DNA of 31,276 bases from an uncultured Sutterella sp. (GCA_900552545.1 USAL01000011.1:1-31276), one strand, 5' to 3'. Positions 10,591 through 19,236 are shown, numbered from the stretch's first letter. Notes: generated from the sequence alone by a model not told the origin. Translations and numbers: made by a program.

Positions 10591-11127
10591 ATGGCTGAAC
10601 TCATTTTAGAGCGCAGCGTGCGCCTCGAAATGCGCGCGCAGGCGCATCATCTGCAGGCGGGCGTTCTGATCGGCGAAAAGGGCCTCACCGACGCCGTCAT
10701 GAAGGAAATCGACCGCGCGCTCACCGACCATGGTCTGGTGAAGGTGCACGTGGCCGGAGACGACCGCGAGGAACGCTCGGAAATCTATCAGAGCGTGGCC
10801 GACACGCTCGGCGCGGCCCGCATCCAGGCCATCGGCAAGATGCTCGTCTTCTATCGTCCGACCGAAGATGAAGCGCAGAATGAACCCGCACCGAAATCCC
10901 CGCGCCGCAAGGCGCAGCCCGTCGCGGACGACGGACACGCCATTTTAATGGCCAAAGCCGATCCCGGTGCCCGCGGCATGAAAAAGCCCGTGGATCCGAC
11001 GGCGAAGAAGTCGGCCAAGGGCGCAAAGAGCGTGAAAAGCGCCAAGGGCGGCAAGAACGCCAAGCCGCGCGGCATCACCGCCCGCACGCGCCCCAAGCGT
11101 ACGACGAAAAAGGCCGCGCTCTCCTAA
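10591..11127 (+). CDS. yhbY: YhbY-type CRM-domain RNA-binding protein with basic tail
   Basis: Residues 1-95 form a CRM domain: 'LRAQAHHLQAGVLIGEKGLT' type features with the GxxG-like loop 'IGEKGLT', then 'DHGLVKVHV', and 'GAARIQAIGKMLVFYRP'. E. coli YhbY (~97 aa) binds pre-50S particles and acts in ribosome assembly. Here a tail of about 80 residues follows, rich in Lys, Ala and Arg ('KKSAKGAKSVKSAKGGKNAK'), giving 178 in all. Such a tail probably binds rRNA, but that is inference. The gene faces away from rlmE, also an rRNA maturation gene, and ends ~90 nt before a clear terminator. The Shine-Dalgarno is weak. Confidence 0.88.
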   Translation: MAELILERSVRLEMRAQAHHLQAGVLIGEKGLTDAVMKEIDRALTDHGLVKVHVAGDDREERSEIYQSVADTLGAARIQAIGKMLVFYRPTEDEAQNEPAPKSPRRKAQPVADDGHAILMAKADPGARGMKKPVDPTAKKSAKGAKSVKSAKGGKNAKPRGITARTRPKRTTKKAALS

Positions 11128-11215
11128 CCGGCTGACTCAGGCTGGGAGCGCCGCGTAGCTGGAATACAAAAGAACCACAACAGCCCGCCGCGCCCCACGC
11201 CTTTGGAAAAATCGC

Positions 11216-11253
11216 AACGCCGTCTCGACTTTGATTGTCGGGGCGGCGTTTTT
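11216..11253 (+). terminator. Rho-independent terminator after yhbY
   Basis: The stem AACGCC (11216-11221) pairs with GGCGTT (11245-11250), continued by an inner GAC/GTC pairing, and is followed by a T-run of five including the stem end. Confidence 0.7.
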
Positions 11254-11514
11254 CGCGCCCGAAAGGAGCCGCTTCCTGGCCTGATTCAAGGCCTCATTCC
11301 AGCCGTTTCCGCGCCAGGGAGCACACCCGCGGCCGTGTGCACCACTTCCTTCACTAGTTTGAACAAGCAAACTTTTAAGTCGTCTTTCCAGTCCATCCCT
11401 TCACGCGCAAAAGAGCGACCTCAGGCCCTCTTTTGATCGAGCCGTCCAGGACTTAATTTTGAGCCGGGCAACCGAAAATTTGTTTGACTCATAAAAGTTT
11501 TATCGCCGCGACAT

Positions 11515-11532
11515 TTGTGACAAGCGTGTCAT
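11515..11532 (+). promoter_or_regulatory. Upstream PHO-box-like repeat
   Basis: TTGTGAC-AAGC-GTGTCAT: two 7-mers 4 nt apart, as in the PhoB box (CTGTCAT-N4-CTGTCAT). The first half-site has mismatches, so this is weaker than the box at 11584. Confidence 0.4.
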
Positions 11533-11583
11533 TTTCGCAAAAGCCTTGATTTTTCTCGCCTTCCGACGGGTTTTGAAGGGGCT

Positions 11584-11601
11584 TTGTCATCAAACTGTCA
11601 T
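11584..11601 (+). promoter_or_regulatory. PHO box (predicted PhoB site) upstream of the phosphate transporter
   Basis: TTGTCAT-CAAA-CTGTCAT: two 7-mers separated by 4 nt, matching the PhoB consensus at 13 of 14 half-site positions. It ends 66 nt before the chosen ATG. A weak -10-like CACACT begins 10 nt after it, the spacing expected when PhoB replaces the -35. Confidence 0.7.
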
Positions 11602-11667
11602 AAACGGCGGCCACACTTCTGCGCCAGAAAAACCATAACGATCAAACTCCCTTTCCTGCGTGCTCAA

Positions 11668-14010
11668 ATGCAAGATTTCTATCTGGTCGTGCTCGGCTTT
11701 CTGGCCGTGCTGGCCTGCTTTGATCTGTTCGTAGGCGTCAGCAACGACGCCGTCAACTTCCTCAACTCAGCTCTCGGCTGCCGCATTTCGTCATTTCGCA
11801 CCACCATGTGGGTGGCGAGCATGGGCGTTCTTCTCGGCGCCACCTTCTCTTCGGGCATGATGGAAGTCGCCCGCTCGGGCGTCTTTCACCCGCAGATGTT
11901 CTCCTTTACGGAAATCATGGTGGTGTTCTTCGCCGTGATGGTGGCCGACGTCTTGCTGCTTGACGTCTTCAACTCGCTGGGACTGCCCACCTCGACCACG
12001 GTGTCGATTATCTTTGAACTGCTGGGCAGCGCTTTGGCCGCTGCGCTCTACAAGATCTACACCACCGCCGGAAGCTTTGCCGACGTCGGCCAGTTCATCA
12101 ACAGCGCCAGGGCGCTCACGATGATCTCGGGCATTCTCATTTCGGTGGTCGTCGCCTTCATATCGGGCATGATCGTGCAGTACATCGCCCGCCTGATCTT
12201 CACCTTTCACTTCGAGAAAATCTACCGCCGCATCGGCGGCGTCTACGGCGGCTTTGCCATCACGGCCATCATCTACTTCCTCGTGATGAAGGGCGCTCGC
12301 GGCTCGAGCTTCATGCGCCCCGAATGGATCTCCTGGATCGACGCCAACACGCAGATCATCCTGATTACGCTTTTGGTGAGCCTGAGCGTTCTCTTTCACA
12401 TCTTGATCGTCTTTTTCAACGTCAACGTCTTTCGCATCATCATTCTCTCGGGCACGTTCTCACTTGCCTTTGCCTTTGCCGGCAACGACCTTGTGAACTT
12501 CGTGGGCGTGCCGCTTGCGGCACTCTCGTCGGTTCAGGACTTCATGGCGCACGGCACGGACGGGGCGACGTACATGATGTCCTCGCTCCTTGAAAATGAT
12601 CCGGCGCCCACCATCTTTTTGCTGCTCTCGGGCCTCGTGATGGTCGCCACGCTCTGGTTTTCCAAAAAGGCCCGCGCGGTCGTTCAGACCTCGATCAACC
12701 TCTCCTCGAGCCAGTCGGGCGAACACGAACAGTTCGGCAGCTCCGTTCCCGGCCGAATGATTGTGCGAAGCTCCATGGCCCTCGGTCGCATCGTGCGCCA
12801 GATCCTGCCGATGCAGCTTCAGGTGGGACTCAGAAGCCGCTTCAAGCCGAGAAAGCTCGAGCGCGACGAGACGCCGCTTCCCTTTGACTACGTGCGCGCC
12901 TCGCTCAATCTCGTGCTGAGCTCGATTCTCATCGCCTCGGCCACGAGCCTGCAGCTGCCGCTTTCGACCACCTACGTCACCTTCATGGTCGCCATGGGCT
13001 CGAGCTTTGCCGACGGCGCGTGGGACCGCGAGACCGCCGTCTACCGCATCTCCGGCGTGCTCACCGTGATCAGCGGGTGGTTCCTCACGGCCATCACGGC
13101 ACTCACGATCGCAGCCGTCATGTGCACCCTCGTCATGGCAGGCGGCAAGTACATGGCCTGCGCCCTGATGCTTCTCGTGCTCACCCTGCTCATCCGCTCG
13201 AACTTCATGACCTCGGGCAAGAAAAAGGACGTCCCTCTCATCTTCCAGGGCGACGATCACGAGTCGGTGCGAAGCGCCATCAACACCACGGTGGGTCCGC
13301 ACTTGAACCGCACGGTCGACCTCTATGAAGCCGTCGTCAAGGCGCTCTTGAACGACAACGAAAGCTCCCTGCGTCGCCTCAAGGCCGAGGCCTCCTCGCT
13401 TTTTGACACCTTGAGCGAAGAGCGCAGCGTCTACTACGAAATGGCCCAGCAGCGCACCTACGACAGCAAGCTTGATCGCGATGCCCGCTACTGCTTCTAC
13501 CGAGCCTACCCCAACATGCGCGAAGTCGGCCGCAACCTGCAGCGTCTGTCGACGGCCTCAAAGGACCACGTCGCCAACCGCCACCGCATCTTCCGCGGGC
13601 GCTTGAAGAGCAACCTGCTGCAGCTCACCGAGGAACTGCAGAAATTGGTGCGCGGCGGCGAGGGACGCCACGCGCTTGAGACGGTCAAGCTCAACGGCAG
13701 CGACATCGTGCAGGAAATCGACCGCATGCAGGAAGAGCTTCTCGCATCGCTTTCCTCCGAAGAGGTCTCGATGCGCGGCTGCGAGCTCTACCTCTCGTTC
13801 CTGCAGTTCGTGCGCGAGCTCATCAACCGCTACAGCATCGTCGCCGTGCTGCAAAAGGAATTAAACGACCTGTGCGACGCCGAGGCGCAGAAGCACTTTG
13901 ACGAAACGCTTCCGACCCAGCCGCCGAAGTCGGACAGCTCGGGCCTGACAAAGCTCACGCACGCCTCGCGCATTCTCAAGGCGCTGCACGTCATCAAAAG
14001 CAGCGGCTAG
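11668..14010 (+). CDS. Pit-family inorganic phosphate transporter with PhoU-like C-terminal domain
   Basis: This 780-residue polytopic membrane protein has two Pit signatures, 'GVSNDAVNFL' (residues 23-32) and 'AGNDLVNFVG' (~271-280), each followed by a 'LPxSTT' loop. That is the inverted-repeat core of low-affinity phosphate (metal-phosphate symport) transporters. From about residue 514 a soluble, charged, helical part of ~265 residues resembles PhoU/DUF47 regulators of Pit proteins ('VDLYEAVVKALL', repeated helices). E. coli PitA (~499 aa) lacks this. The ATG at 11668 begins right at the first helix; an earlier in-frame TTG at 11584 falls inside the PHO box and was rejected. No clear Shine-Dalgarno is visible. 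The PHO boxes suggest induction in phosphate starvation. Confidence 0.88.
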   Translation: MQDFYLVVLGFLAVLACFDLFVGVSNDAVNFLNSALGCRISSFRTTMWVASMGVLLGATFSSGMMEVARSGVFHPQMFSFTEIMVVFFAVMVADVLLLDVFNSLGLPTSTTVSIIFELLGSALAAALYKIYTTAGSFADVGQFINSARALTMISGILISVVVAFISGMIVQYIARLIFTFHFEKIYRRIGGVYGGFAITAIIYFLVMKGARGSSFMRPEWISWIDANTQIILITLLVSLSVLFHILIVFFNVNVFRIIILSGTFSLAFAFAGNDLVNFVGVPLAALSSVQDFMAHGTDGATYMMSSLLENDPAPTIFLLLSGLVMVATLWFSKKARAVVQTSINLSSSQSGEHEQFGSSVPGRMIVRSSMALGRIVRQILPMQLQVGLRSRFKPRKLERDETPLPFDYVRASLNLVLSSILIASATSLQLPLSTTYVTFMVAMGSSFADGAWDRETAVYRISGVLTVISGWFLTAITALTIAAVMCTLVMAGGKYMACALMLLVLTLLIRSNFMTSGKKKDVPLIFQGDDHESVRSAINTTVGPHLNRTVDLYEAVVKALLNDNESSLRRLKAEASSLFDTLSEERSVYYEMAQQRTYDSKLDRDARYCFYRAYPNMREVGRNLQRLSTASKDHVANRHRIFRGRLKSNLLQLTEELQKLVRGGEGRHALETVKLNGSDIVQEIDRMQEELLASLSSEEVSMRGCELYLSFLQFVRELINRYSIVAVLQKELNDLCDAEAQKHFDETLPTQPPKSDSSGLTKLTHASRILKALHVIKSSG

Positions 14011-14027
14011 AAAATAACGCCCGTCTA

Positions 14028-14064
14028 AAAAGGGCGCAGGGCTCTCTGGCCTTGCGCCCTTTTA
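14028..14064 (+). terminator. Terminator after the phosphate transporter
   Basis: A strong stem AAAGGGCGCA (from 14029) pairs with TGCGCCCTTT (to ~14062), and a T-rich tail follows. A-rich sequence on the left may make it work in both directions. Confidence 0.75.
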
Positions 14065-14202
14065 TGCCTTTTATGCAAAGGCGATTTTGTACACTCCCCT
14101 TTGACGCCCCGACGCAGCCGGTTAAAAAACGTCCGGCCGCAGCGCCCGGGGCCCGTCCTCTTTCTTGTTTTTCTCTTGGTTTTCCCAGAAAGGTCTTTTC
14201 TC

Positions 14203-14874
14203 ATGTCCGGCTGCATTCTCTTTGATCTTGACGGGACGCTCGTTGACAGCGCTCCGGATCTTGCCGCAAGCGCGAACTATCTGCGCGAGCAGTTTCAGTT
14301 AAAGCCCCTGCCCTACGGCGCCCTGCGCGAGAGCGCAGGCAAGGGCGCACGCGGCATGCTCTGGGCATCGCTTCGCGTGGGCCCCGAGGCGCCCTGCTTT
14401 GCCGAGTTAAAGGAAAGCTTTCTCACCCACTACGAAGCGCACATCAGCGAGGCGAGCACGCTCTTTGACGGCGTGCGCGACATGATCGAAGAGATTGAAG
14501 CCGCGGGCCTCACCTGGGGCATCGTCACCAACAAGGCCGGGCACCTCGCGCGCAAGCTCTGCGCGGCCAAGGGGATTCTCCCTGCCAACGACTGCGTCGT
14601 CTCGGGAAGCGACCTCGGCGCCATGAAGCCGCGCCCGGATCCGGTGCTTGAAGGCATGCGCGCGACCGGGTTTTCGTCCGCCGAGACGGTCTACGTGGGC
14701 GACGACGCCCGCGACGCCGCGTCGGCCGCTGCCGCAGGCGTCCCCTTTCTTGCCGCGCGCTGGGGCTACGTGGGCTCGGGCCCCGACATCAGCCGCTGGG
14801 GCGCAAGCCGCATCGCGCACCACCCCGGCGACATCGTGCGGCTTGCCCTTGAGGTCATGGGAAAGCGCGCCTAA
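14203..14874 (+). CDS. gph: HAD-superfamily hydrolase, phosphoglycolate phosphatase-like
   Basis: The protein has 223 residues, the usual size for Gph. HAD motifs seen: motif I 'DLDGTLVDS' with nucleophile Asp8 and acid Asp10; motif II 'GIVTNK'; motif III Lys in 'MKPRPDP'; motif IV 'VGDDARDAASAAAAG'. The cap inserted after motif I is the small helical type (subclass IA). Gph hydrolyses 2-phosphoglycolate formed in DNA repair. Closely related HADs (for example MupP, acting on MurNAc-6-phosphate) share these motifs, so substrate is not certain. The ATG at 14203 has an AAAGG site 9 nt upstream. The gene converges on the phosphatase gene, only 31 nt away. Confidence 0.85.
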   Translation: MSGCILFDLDGTLVDSAPDLAASANYLREQFQLKPLPYGALRESAGKGARGMLWASLRVGPEAPCFAELKESFLTHYEAHISEASTLFDGVRDMIEEIEAAGLTWGIVTNKAGHLARKLCAAKGILPANDCVVSGSDLGAMKPRPDPVLEGMRATGFSSAETVYVGDDARDAASAAAAGVPFLAARWGYVGSGPDISRWGASRIAHHPGDIVRLALEVMGKRA

Positions 14875-14896
14875 ATCCTGCCGGAGCGGCTCTACA

Positions 14897-14917
14897 GGCT
14901 TCTTCTCAAGCCGTTTT
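14897..14917 (+). terminator. Weak hairpin after gph
   Basis: GGCTT (14897-14901) pairs with AAGCC (14908-14912) and is followed by GTTTT. It overlaps the end of the convergent phosphatase gene. Confidence 0.35.
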
Positions 14918-15382
14918 CCCCGTCAATTCCGCAAGCAGACCGCGGCAAGCGGCCTGCGCGCGGCGCACGGTGTCTTCAAAATCGGCCGGCCCGCCGTAGT
15001 ACGGATCGGGCACGACGCGCTCGGCGGGGTCGCCCGCATAGGGCATCAGAAGCGCCACCTGCGCACGGCTTCCCGAGGGCTTCATGCGCATGAGATCGGC
15101 GTAGTTTTCGCCGTCGCAGGCAAGAATCCAATCAAAGTGCGCAAAATCGGCCGCCTTCACTTGCCGTGCCCGGTGTCCTGAAATGTCGATGCCGTGGTTT
15201 CTGCAGGCCGCCTGCGCTCGCGGATCCGGAGCCTGACCGATGTGCCAGGAGCCGGTGCCGGCCGAGTCGATTTCAAAGTCCGCGGCAAGATCCGCATCCT
15301 CAACGAGTCTGCGAAAAATCCCTTCGGCCGTGGGCGAGCGGCAGATGTTGCCCAGGCAAACAAAAAGCACCTTGATGGTCAT
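14906..15382 (-). CDS. Low-molecular-weight protein-tyrosine phosphatase
   Basis: The protein has 158 residues. The N-terminal P-loop 'CLGNICRS' gives the nucleophile Cys9 and the phosphate-binding Arg15 (C-x5-R-S). The general acid is Asp126 in 'VPDPYYG'. Bacterial relatives (Wzb, Etp, Ptp) remove phosphate from tyrosine kinases that control capsule and exopolysaccharide export. No kinase gene lies beside it here, so a housekeeping role is equally possible. It begins 50 nt after uvrB, likely in the same transcript, with AGGA ~10 nt before the ATG. Confidence 0.93.
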   Translation of the reverse strand: MTIKVLFVCLGNICRSPTAEGIFRRLVEDADLAADFEIDSAGTGSWHIGQAPDPRAQAACRNHGIDISGHRARQVKAADFAHFDWILACDGENYADLMRMKPSGSRAQVALLMPYAGDPAERVVPDPYYGGPADFEDTVRRAQAACRGLLAELTGKTA

Positions 15383-15432
15383 TGCGTACTGTCTTCCTTA
15401 AACGTACGTTTGTGTCTGTCATGCACGGGCGG

Positions 15433-17481
15433 CTAAAGCACGTCGCCCCCGCGTCCGTCGGCGCCGAACACCGCGCGCTTTAAGGCCTCAAGCCGGTCGC
15501 GGTAGAGCGCCGCGCGCTCAAAGTCGAGGTCGCGGGCGCACTCGAGCATCTTCTTTTCCGTCTCGCGGATTTCCTTTGAGACGCTCTTTTCGTCCTTGAG
15601 ATCGACTTCGCCGAGATCGCGCGAGAGCTCGCTGCGGCCGCCTGCGGCGGCCGGGCTCTTGTAGACGCCGTCGATGATCTCGCGCACCTCCTTCACCACG
15701 GACTTCGGGACGATGCCGTGCACGCGGTTGAATTCGGTCTGCTTGGCGCGGCGGCGGTTGGTTTCGTCGATGGCCGCCTTCATCGAGTCGGTCATCTTGT
15801 CGGCGTAAAGAATCGCCTTGCCGCGGACGTTTCGCGCGGCGCGCCCGATGGTCTGAATGAGCGAGCGCGTCGAACGCAAGAAACCTTCCTTGTCGGCGTC
15901 AAGAATCGCCACAAGCGACACTTCGGGGATGTCGAGGCCCTCGCGCAGCAGGTTGATGCCCACGAGCACGTCGAAGACCCCGGCGCGCAGGTCGCGGATG
16001 ATCTCCACGCGCTCGACGGTGTCGATGTCGGAGTGCAGATACCGCACGCGCACATTGTGCTCCGACAGAAACTCCGTGAGCTCCTCGGCCATGCGCTTGG
16101 TGAGCGTCGTCACCAGCACGCGGTCGCCCGCCTTGGTGCGCTCGTAGATTTCGGAAAGCACGTCGTCGACCTGCGTGAGCGCCGGCCGCACCTCGACCTC
16201 GGGGTCCACAAGCCCCGTGGGACGCACGACCTGCTCGACGACCTGCGCGCTGTGCTCAAGCTCATAGTCCGCAGGCGTTGCCGACACGAAGATCGAGCGG
16301 CGCATCTTGCGCTCGAATTCGTCAAAGCGCAGCGGCCGGTTGTCCAGAGCCGACGGAAGCCGAAAGCCGTAGGTGACGAGCGTTTCCTTGCGCGATCGGT
16401 CGCCGCGGTACATGCCGCCCAGTTGCCCCATCATCACGTGGCTTTCGTCAAAAAGCATGATGGTATCGGGCGGCAGATAGTCGATGAGGCACGGAGGCGC
16501 CTCGCCCGGCGCGAGCCCCGTCAGATGCCGCGAGTAGTTTTCAATGCCCTTGCAGAATCCCACCTGATCGAGCATCTCGAGATCAAAGAGCGTGCGCTGC
16601 TGAAGGCGCTGGGCTTCAACGATCTTTCCTGCGTCGTAAAAGGACTTGAGCCTCTCTTTTAACTCCGCGCGGATCGAATCCATGGCGCGCACGATTTCCG
16701 CGCGTGGGGTGACGTAGTGGCTTGCCGGGTAGACGACAAAGCGCGGCACCTTCTGGCGCACCTGGCCGGTGAGCGGATCAAAGAGCACGATCGCATCGAC
16801 CTCGTCGTCGAAAAGCTCGATGCGCACGGCCACTTCGGCATGCTCGGCCGGAAAGACGTCGATCGTGTCGCCGCGCACCCGGAAGGTCGCGCGCATGAAG
16901 TCAGCGTCGTTGCGCTTGTACTGCATCTTCACGAGCTGATGGATGAGATCCTCGCGGCTCTTGGTGTCGCCCTGACGCAGGATGAGACGCATCTGCGTGT
17001 AGCTCTCGGGCTTGCCGATGCCGTAGATCGCCGAGACGGTCGCCACGATCACGGTATCGCGCCGCTCAAGAATCGACTTCGTGGCCGCAAGACGCATCTG
17101 CTCGATGTGCTCGTTGATCGCCGAGTCCTTCTCAATGAAGAGGTCGCGCGCCGGAACATAGGCCTCGGGCTGGTAGTAGTCGTAGTAGGAGACGAAGTAC
17201 TCGACGGCGTTGTTGGGAAAGAAGTCGCGCATTTCGCTGTAGAGCTGCGCGGCAAGCGTCTTGTTGGGCGCCATCACGATGGCCGGCGCGCCGATGCGCG
17301 CGATGACGTTGGCCATCGTAAAGGTCTTGCCCGAGCCCGTCACGCCAAGCAGCGTCTGCCCCGAATAGCCCGACTCAAGCCCCTCGACAAGACTTTCGAT
17401 TGCCGTGGGCTGATCCCCCGCAGGGGCATAGTTTGAGTGCAGCTCAAAGGGAGAGTGGGCAAAGGTAAGAACTTCAGTCAC
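15433..17481 (-). CDS. uvrB: Excinuclease ABC subunit B
   Basis: UvrB here has 682 residues (E. coli 673). It loads on damaged DNA from UvrA and positions UvrC in nucleotide excision repair. Seen: Walker A 'GVTGSGKT' (residues 46-53), the beta-hairpin region 'DYYQPEAYVP.' followed by 'EKDSAINE' and 'RRDTVIVATVSAIYG', helicase motif II 'DESH', 'QTIGRAARN' of motif VI, and the C-terminal UVR motif 'LDFERAALYRDRL' that binds UvrC. The start is GTG at 17481 with GAGG ~11 nt upstream. No LexA-type CTGT-N8-ACAG box was found in front, so SOS control is not supported by the sequence. Confidence 0.97.
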   Translation of the reverse strand: MTEVLTFAHSPFELHSNYAPAGDQPTAIESLVEGLESGYSGQTLLGVTGSGKTFTMANVIARIGAPAIVMAPNKTLAAQLYSEMRDFFPNNAVEYFVSYYDYYQPEAYVPARDLFIEKDSAINEHIEQMRLAATKSILERRDTVIVATVSAIYGIGKPESYTQMRLILRQGDTKSREDLIHQLVKMQYKRNDADFMRATFRVRGDTIDVFPAEHAEVAVRIELFDDEVDAIVLFDPLTGQVRQKVPRFVVYPASHYVTPRAEIVRAMDSIRAELKERLKSFYDAGKIVEAQRLQQRTLFDLEMLDQVGFCKGIENYSRHLTGLAPGEAPPCLIDYLPPDTIMLFDESHVMMGQLGGMYRGDRSRKETLVTYGFRLPSALDNRPLRFDEFERKMRRSIFVSATPADYELEHSAQVVEQVVRPTGLVDPEVEVRPALTQVDDVLSEIYERTKAGDRVLVTTLTKRMAEELTEFLSEHNVRVRYLHSDIDTVERVEIIRDLRAGVFDVLVGINLLREGLDIPEVSLVAILDADKEGFLRSTRSLIQTIGRAARNVRGKAILYADKMTDSMKAAIDETNRRRAKQTEFNRVHGIVPKSVVKEVREIIDGVYKSPAAAGGRSELSRDLGEVDLKDEKSVSKEIRETEKKMLECARDLDFERAALYRDRLEALKRAVFGADGRGGDVL

Positions 17482-17933
17482 GACGAAATGCGCCTCACGA
17501 AAACGCCATCAAATTCAGGCACCATAGGATAGACAATCACGGCCGCGATGGTTGAGTAAAGAGCGGCAAAACCGCGTCCGTCGACGGGCTCACGTTCCAC
17601 GATTGGAAGCACAACCGGATGCGCGGCCCGACGCTTGCAGACAACATATCGAAACATGCCGACAACACGATTTCACGAGGAATTTTCCCCTCAATATGAC
17701 CTGCGGCAAAGGGCGTTCAATTTTTCCTGCCCTACCCTAGCATGAAGTACCTAGATTTCACGATCTACCTCAAAATCATTCGTCTATAGTTGTCGGCAGC
17801 CTTGCTTGTCCTTAGTGCCGGCATGGTTTTGCGCGCCCTCGGATGGTGCACGCAAACGTTTCTCAGGCCGGCACGGTGAGCAGGTTCATCATTCATCTTG
17901 CACATCCAACCATTCAATCTACGGGGAACATTT
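17482..17933. other. 452-nt uvrB/aminotransferase divergent region
   Basis: It lies between two divergent genes and is less GC-rich than its flanks. It holds an inverted repeat TAGAT-N6-ATCTA near 17751-17766, a TATAGT near 17784, and a GTGCCGGC/GCCGGCAC pair (17815-17822 and 17867-17874). No convincing gene or full promoter could be assigned. Confidence 0.45.
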
Positions 17934-19136
17934 ATGACTGATAACTTGTTTGCCGGCCTGACCGCTGCGCCCGCCGACCCCATTCTCGGCGTCACGGAAA
18001 AGTTCCGTGCCGACACGCGTCCGCAGAAGGTCAACCTCGGCGTCGGCGTCTACCTCACCGAAGAAGGCAAGACGCCCCTTCTGGAAGTTGTGAAGGAAGC
18101 CGAGATGGCTCTGGCTCAGTCCAACCAGCCCCATGGCTACATTCCCATCAACGGTCTGCCCGACTACTGCTCGGCAGTGCAGAAGATGATCTTCGGCGCC
18201 GAAAGCGAAGTCGTGAAGTCCGGCCGCGCCGTGACGATCCAGACGCTGGGCGGCACGGGCGCTCTCAAGGTCGGCATGGACTTCATGCACAACGTCTGCG
18301 GCGAGAACCGCGGCGTCTCCTCCGTGCCCACCTGGGGCAACCACAACGCCCTGCTCAAGTACGCGGGCTTCGAAGTCGGCGGCTACCGCTACTACGACAA
18401 GGCCAACGACGGCATCGACTTTGACGGCATGATCGCCGATCTCAAGGCGCTGCCCCCGAAGACGCTCGTCGTGCTGCACTCGTGCTGCCACAACCCTACG
18501 GGCTATGACCTGTCGGCCGAGCAGTGGGAGATCGTGATCGACATCTGCCGCAAGGGCGGCCTCACGCCCTTCCTTGACATGGCCTACCAAGGCTTCCGTC
18601 AGGGGCTTGAGGAAGATGCCGCCGCCATTCACCAGTTTGCCAAGTCCGGCCTCAACTTCCTGCTGTCGACCTCGTTCTCGAAGTCGTTCAACCTCTACGG
18701 CGAACGCATCGGTGCGCTCACCGTCGTCACGCAGAATGCGTCCGAGGCCGCCGTCGTGCTCACGCAGTTGAAGTCGATGGTGCGCGCCAACTACTCCAAC
18801 CCGCCGTCTCACGGCGCCCGCATCGTCTCGCGCGTGCTCAACGACCCGGCCAAGTACCAGCAGTGGTTGGGCGAGCTTGCCGCGATGCGCAACCGCATCC
18901 GCAAGATGCGTCAGGTTCTCGCCGACGAAATGGCCCGCATCGGCTCCAAGCGCGACTTCAGCTTCGTTACCCGCCAGAACGGCATGTTCTCGTTCACGGG
19001 CCTGTCGCCCGAGCAGATCGACCGTCTGGCCGACGAGTTCGGCATCTACGCCGTGCGCAACGGCCGCATCTGCATCTGCGGTCTGAACATGAACAACGTC
19101 GAGTACGTTGCCAAGTCGATTGCCGCGGTGCTCTAA
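17934..19136 (+). CDS. Aspartate/aromatic amino acid aminotransferase (class I)
   Basis: The protein has 400 residues, the size of E. coli AspC and TyrB. It is a fold-type I PLP enzyme that moves amino groups between Asp or aromatic amino acids and 2-oxoglutarate. Seen: 'LGVGVYLTEEGKTPLL', 'GGTGALKVG' (phosphate loop), 'HSCCHNPTGYDLSAEQW', 'FLDMAYQGF' (PLP-contacting Asp and Tyr), and the PLP Schiff-base Lys250 in 'STSFSKSFNLYGERIG'. A conserved 'NGRICICG' end carries the carboxylate-binding Arg. AspC and TyrB cannot be told apart with confidence from motifs alone. The ATG has GGGGA 7 nt upstream. The gene ends in a perfect terminator. Confidence 0.93.
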   Translation: MTDNLFAGLTAAPADPILGVTEKFRADTRPQKVNLGVGVYLTEEGKTPLLEVVKEAEMALAQSNQPHGYIPINGLPDYCSAVQKMIFGAESEVVKSGRAVTIQTLGGTGALKVGMDFMHNVCGENRGVSSVPTWGNHNALLKYAGFEVGGYRYYDKANDGIDFDGMIADLKALPPKTLVVLHSCCHNPTGYDLSAEQWEIVIDICRKGGLTPFLDMAYQGFRQGLEEDAAAIHQFAKSGLNFLLSTSFSKSFNLYGERIGALTVVTQNASEAAVVLTQLKSMVRANYSNPPSHGARIVSRVLNDPAKYQQWLGELAAMRNRIRKMRQVLADEMARIGSKRDFSFVTRQNGMFSFTGLSPEQIDRLADEFGIYAVRNGRICICGLNMNNVEYVAKSIAAVL

Positions 19137-19200
19137 GCACACGGCCTCAGGAAAGAATTTCAAATCCTTCTTGAAAAAATCTTTCCTTTGAAATCAATGC

Positions 19201-19236
19201 ATTGCCCGAAATCCTCCGATTTCGGGCAATTTTTTA
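19201..19236 (+). terminator. Strong terminator after the aminotransferase
   Basis: A perfect 12-bp stem ATTGCCCGAAAT/ATTTCGGGCAAT with a 6-nt loop is followed by six T residues. Confidence 0.9.

Larger units (their letters stand above)
11128..11667. other. 540-nt region between yhbY and the phosphate transporter
   Basis: It contains the yhbY terminator (11216-11253) and two PHO-box-like repeats (11515-11532 and 11584-11601). The rest, 11254-11514, shows no gene; the short open frames there lack ribosome sites and known motifs. Confidence 0.5.

Noticed and set aside
11584..11667. TTG start that would lengthen the phosphate transporter by 28 residues
   Set aside because: The TTG lies within the PHO box and the added residues are not membrane-like; the ATG at 11668 begins at the first helix.
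17482..17600. LexA box in front of uvrB
   Set aside because: No CTGT-N8-ACAG pattern was found near the start.
17552..17740. 62-codon open frame between uvrB and the aminotransferase
   Set aside because: No ribosome site, odd composition and no recognisable motif.
17919..19163. 414-codon open frame on the minus strand
   Set aside because: Antisense of the aminotransferase, which has an intact PLP site and a good ribosome site.
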